The position numbers and the translations under genes are program-made. From the NCBI RefSeq assembly GCF_020829645.1, contig NZ_JAIVFS010000055.1, positions 1 to 53,916 of the forward strand: DNA of 53,916 bases, given 5' to 3'. Each line of letters begins with the position of its first letter. Positions within the stretch are counted from its first letter, which is position 1. The notes below the pieces were generated by a model. The model was given only the letters and a program-made list of their open reading frames with translations. It was not told where the DNA came from and searched no databases. This document shows, in pieces, positions 50,859 through 53,916 of the stretch. The DNA is from Nostoc mirabile CHAB5784 (GTDB taxonomy: Bacteria; Cyanobacteriota; Cyanobacteriia; Cyanobacteriales; Nostocaceae).

Positions 50859-51482
50859 ATGTATGCAACCGTCACACAACCACTGACTTTTGAAGAGTTT
50901 CTTGGCTGGGACGATGGTTCAGGCAGAGAGTTTGAGCTATTGGATGGGATTCCCGTGCCATTATCAGAACCAAATGCAAATCATGAGGATTTGATCGAGC
51001 GACTGTGTACCCACTTAGAAAATCACTGCCAAGAAAATGACCTGCCTTACGTGTCGCGCCAGTCCAAGCAGGTTCGGCTCAAAACAGCACCAGGAGAAAA
51101 AGAAAAAAGCCGGAAAGCAGACATTGTCATATTTGCAAGAGTTGAATGGCAGAGGATGAAAACTAGCTCTAGTTCTGCTGCTGCATATATTCCACCACCC
51201 GGAGTCATTGAGGTCGTTAGCAATAACTGGAAGGACGACTATCTGACAAAACTTGCTGAATATGAAGACTTAGGCGTTTTCGAGTACATCATTGTAGACT
51301 ATGCTGCTTTTGGTGGCATTCGGTTCATTGGCTCTCCCAAGCAGCCAACCATTACAATCTACCAACTTGAAGGTGCAGAGTATTTACCCCCAAAGGTGTT
51401 TCGAGGGCAGGATCGAATTGATTCTAGATTGTTTCCGAACATTCCTTTAACGGCTGAACAGATTTTTGCAATGAGTCGCTGA
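50859..51482 (+). CDS. Uma2-family putative endonuclease
   Basis: Uma2 (DUF820) member, about 207 residues from the ATG at 50859 (MYATVTQPLTFEEFLGWDDG); a TTG at 50814 would extend it. Typical family segments: REFELLDGIPVPLSEPNANH, the KADIVIFARVEW acidic strand, PGVIEVVSNNWKDDYLTKLAEYED (core Glu, Lys) and VFEYIIVDYAAFGG. No coiled-coil tail. The function of the family is unknown. Confidence 0.85.
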   Translation: MYATVTQPLTFEEFLGWDDGSGREFELLDGIPVPLSEPNANHEDLIERLCTHLENHCQENDLPYVSRQSKQVRLKTAPGEKEKSRKADIVIFARVEWQRMKTSSSSAAAYIPPPGVIEVVSNNWKDDYLTKLAEYEDLGVFEYIIVDYAAFGGIRFIGSPKQPTITIYQLEGAEYLPPKVFRGQDRIDSRLFPNIPLTAEQIFAMSR

Positions 51483-51637
51483 TTAGCAATGAAGAAATTT
51501 ATTCTAGTCGTCTTCTTGGCACTAGTTTAATGCGCGATCGCTCTTAGTGTTGGCAAAGCGATCGCTATACCCACCGCCAAGCATTTGGTCGGAGCGGTGC
51601 TAAGATAAATAAGCCGATTCACTCGCGCCAAAGTTCA

Positions 51638-52384
51638 ATGACTATTGCCAAACTGTCCGAACTAGGCATTACTCACCTTCCCGACCATACTGAGTTACCA
51701 GAGTCGGATGGGACTTTTGTGAAAAATTTTCAAGAACATCCACAAAGCATACTTCTAACTGACTCCGTTCAAGGTAGATTACAGCAAATTCACTCAGATA
51801 AGCAGTATTGTATTGGTCAAGATTGTGGCATTTACTGGCGTTTGACCGAACCACCTGAACGCGGTGCCGAAGCACCCGATTGGTTTTACGTCCCGAATGT
51901 TGCACCTATGTTAAATGGTCAGTTTCGACGTTCGTATGTGTTGTGGCAAGAATATGTCGCTCCCCTAATTGTACTGGAATTCGCTTCTGGAAATGGTTCA
52001 GAAGAAAGAGATAATACTCCAATGACTGGTAAATTCTGGGTATACGAGCAAGCAATCCGCGTACCTTTTTATGGCATTTACGAATTTAGCAAAGCTGCGG
52101 TTGAGGTTTATCACTTAGTTGATGGTAGGTATCAGCAACTCACAGCTAACGAACGTGGACACTATGAGATTTCTTTGATGGGTGTCGAATTGGGTATTTG
52201 GCAAGGACAGTATGGAAATACTACAGCGCCTTGGTTGCGTTGGTGGGATACACAGGGAAATTTATTACTAACTGGTGAGGAAAAATCGCAGTTATTAACA
52301 TCTCAATTAGAACAAGAACAGCAAAAAAACCAGCGTTTAGCAGAACGCTTGAGACAGCTTGGAATAAATGCTGATGAAGTTTAA
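51638..52384 (+). CDS. Uma2-family putative endonuclease with coiled-coil tail
   Basis: A 248-residue Uma2-type protein. Segments: DHTELPESDGTFVKNFQEHP, PDWFYVPNVAPMLNGQFRRSY... (acidic centre), PLIVLEFASGNGSEERDNTP (core Glu), FYGIYEFSKAAVEVYHLVDG. The C-terminal tail LLTSQLEQEQQKNQRLAERL ends RQLGINADEV like other members here. Sixth and last family copy in the window. Confidence 0.8.
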   Translation: MTIAKLSELGITHLPDHTELPESDGTFVKNFQEHPQSILLTDSVQGRLQQIHSDKQYCIGQDCGIYWRLTEPPERGAEAPDWFYVPNVAPMLNGQFRRSYVLWQEYVAPLIVLEFASGNGSEERDNTPMTGKFWVYEQAIRVPFYGIYEFSKAAVEVYHLVDGRYQQLTANERGHYEISLMGVELGIWQGQYGNTTAPWLRWWDTQGNLLLTGEEKSQLLTSQLEQEQQKNQRLAERLRQLGINADEV

Positions 52385-52501
52385 TACAGGAGAATTCAGA
52401 ATTTAGAAGTCAAACACGCTTTATTAATGGCTTTGAGACGAATCGTTGTATACTTCACTTTCCTTAAAATCTGCTGTAGTGATTAGAGATGGATTCACCA
52501 A

Positions 52502-53059
52502 TCACAGGATGCGATGTCTACGATGGTCACTGAGCTTGTCGAAGTGCGGGCTACGCCTACGCACTTCTTGCATCCGAGTATTTTTTAATGCAGTGGATAA
52601 TTGGCGCAAGCGATCGCTAACTTCTAAATTAGACTCTTGCGATCGTAATTCTGGTGGTATTTCCGCCAACAGAAGTGGATTTTCTTGTACCCATTCATTA
52701 TTGGCAATCCCCGTCCATGTGCCTTGCTTTTCCCTAAAACTATCAATCAAGCCCTTTAGTTCTTGAATGCAGTACGATTCAAAACCTGCTGCTTCAAAAA
52801 TTGCAGCACGCAAGTACTCTTCAAAAGCATTAATATCATTTTCAACTTCAAATATTACATCGTCTTGGGAAGATTTCAATTCGCTGTATTCTATGGTTAC
52901 TGCTCCGGCGCTCATTTCGCTGACAGCAACAGGAACAATTTCTGCTCCACATAATAGATTTACTAAAGTGCTTTTACCACTACTGGTAGTTCCTGTTGTC
53001 GCAAGGGTAAGAGTAGGATTTTGAAGCTCATCTACTAAATTATTAATAGCTATCTCTAA
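52502..53059 (-). pseudogene. Dynamin-like GTPase fragment
   Basis: The minus-strand frame contains IAINNLVDELQNPTLTLATT and the G1 motif GTTSSGKSTLVNLL, then VPVAVSEMSAGAVTIEYS (switch I region), the pattern of bacterial dynamin-family GTPases. The 5' end is cut by the IS5-type element at about 53060; upstream in-frame codons come from the element. The 3' end runs into a composite dispersed repeat (52508-52565) before the G3 and G4 motifs. Both ends are therefore broken and no functional GTPase is expected. Confidence 0.7.
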
Positions 53060-53789
53060 GAGGATGTCTGAAAAGTAAAAAAGCCCACGTAACGGTATCC
53101 TGTCAGTAGAAAAAACACTTAAGTATGACAGAGTTACGAGAGCCATGAATCCATCGTACCCAAGTAATTTGACTTCACAGCAGTGGGAAATACTCAAAAA
53201 ACTAATCCCGGCTCCAAAAAAAGGTGGGCGAAAACGTAGCGTTGAGATGCAAGCGATCGTCAACGCAATCTTATACATCTTGTGTGCAGGATGTGCGTGG
53301 CGAATGCTCCCGAATGATTTCCCTAAATGGAAAACCGTCTACCATTACTTCCGAACTTGGCGAAAAGATGGAACATGGCAAATTATTCATGAACGTTTAC
53401 GGCTGTGGGTACGTGTGAGTCAAAACCGAGAACCATCGCCATCCGAAGCCATTATGGATAGCCAAACAGTTGAGACAGCGACAATGGTATCAAAGGAGGT
53501 TGGTTTCGATTCCGGCAAAAAAATTAAGGGGCGAAAGCGACACATACTCGTTGATACATCTTTCTGTTCCTGGTGGCGGGTAACAACACTCCAAATCCAC
53601 CTATAGACATCAATAACCCAATGGGCGAAATCCTTACCACGATAACCGCCATCCACCCAGATCTGAATTAAACGACCAAAGCGATCGCGTACATTGTTGA
53701 GTTGTGATAAAACTCGTTTTGAGGAGTGCTTGTTCGCTTACCAAAGCGGCAGTAATAACGACAACCATTAATAGGCCTAATGTATCAAC
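53060..53789 (+). mobile_element. IS5-type insertion sequence, rearranged and incomplete
   Basis: The left end begins about GAGGATGTCTGAAAAGT at 53060 inside the dynamin-like gene. The element carries the first part of a transposase on the plus strand (53145-53559), then an inverted segment on the minus strand (53560-53779) flanked by GTTGATACAT / ATGTATCAAC, and is cut off by the terminal repeat at 53790. The right end is missing. Confidence 0.75.
53145..53606 (+). pseudogene. IS5-family transposase, N-terminal part
   Basis: The frame matches the family from MNPSYPSNLTSQQWEILKKL through the helix-turn-helix-like GGRKRSVEMQAIVNAILYIL, CAWRMLPNDFPKWKTVYHYF and the first catalytic Asp (IMDSQTVETA) to GRKRHILVDT at about 53559. 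There it runs into the inverted segment, and the last 15 or so residues are not transposase. The missing continuation (LGLLMVVVITAALVSEQ, then in another frame DGGYRGKDFAHWVIDVYRW) lies on the minus strand at 53779-53560, which also has a frameshift. It is not functional. Confidence 0.8.
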
Positions 53790-53914
53790 CTGACTTTTCC
53801 CGTTAAGTCTTGAAAGGCTTACTGATAAAGGATTTAACAAACAGCACAGCATATACGGTAGAGTAATTGAAATCGGGTGCTAAAGGTAACAAGCAATGCT
53901 GGACTGGTGGGAGA
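53790..53914. repeat. Right copy of the 125-bp inverted terminal repeat
   Basis: Exact reverse complement of 1-125. The inner end starts CTGACTTTTCCCGTTAAG directly after ATGTATCAAC of the IS5-type remnant. Two more bases complete the window. Confidence 0.85.
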
Positions 53915-53916
53915 AG

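Overview
The window looks like a chromosomal contig from a filamentous cyanobacterium of the Nostoc/Anabaena type (Nostocales). Supporting evidence: a form IB rbcL-rbcX-rbcS operon, petC-petA, a GH57 glucan branching enzyme, a type IV pilus pilB-pilT-pilC operon, many HIP1 octamers (GCGATCGC), heptanucleotide-type tandem repeats between and inside genes, numerous small palindromic repeats, and an expansion of Uma2-family genes. No rRNA, tRNA or CRISPR array was found.

Layout. 1-125 and 53790-53914 are perfect inverted copies of one repeated sequence, so the contig appears to stop in two copies of the same element. 109-999: truncated SGNH hydrolase and an aminoglycoside acetyltransferase fragment. 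1132-3571: rbcLXS (minus). 4455-7169: secreted beta-propeller protein, panB and a Uma2 gene. 7176-9987: a 5'-truncated TnpB element and two toxin-antitoxin-like pairs. 10166-17143: a dehydrogenase-like gene, an unknown gene, pilB-pilT-pilC and a transposase relic. 17199-24672: a secreted unknown, the chaperone cluster grpE-dnaK-dnaJ, then tusA-like and rsgA. 24824-29738: Uma2 genes, GH57 enzyme and a DUF6888/DUF6887 pair. 29739-31712: repeat-rich spacer, cupin pseudogene and a PrlF/YhaV pair. 31949-37417: petC-petA, DUF3067 and tatC, with two genes of unknown role between them. 38139-38996: SDR oxidoreductase. 39607-50487: the accessory island. 50859-53789: Uma2 genes, a broken dynamin-like GTPase and a broken IS5-type element.

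The accessory island is the most interesting part. It begins with an iteron-like repeat array. Next comes an AAA-type ATPase overlapping a 1756-residue protein that combines a STAND-type NTPase, a membrane segment and 14 WD40 repeats. Two toxin-antitoxin-like modules follow, separated by three 32-bp direct repeats. It ends with a two-gene operon whose proteins share a homologous N-terminal module; one of them continues through a membrane span and a TPR-like stretch into a periplasmic-binding-protein domain. Together this looks like a NTPase-based surveillance or conflict locus plus a candidate membrane receptor that would signal by homotypic domain contact. The function is inferred, not shown.

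A second theme is repeat mobility. Small palindromic or heptamer repeats sit in frame inside an antitoxin, two WD40 blades, rsgA and the STAND linker. MITE-like elements with recognisable target duplications split a DUF433 gene twice and sit on the stop codon of the SDR gene.
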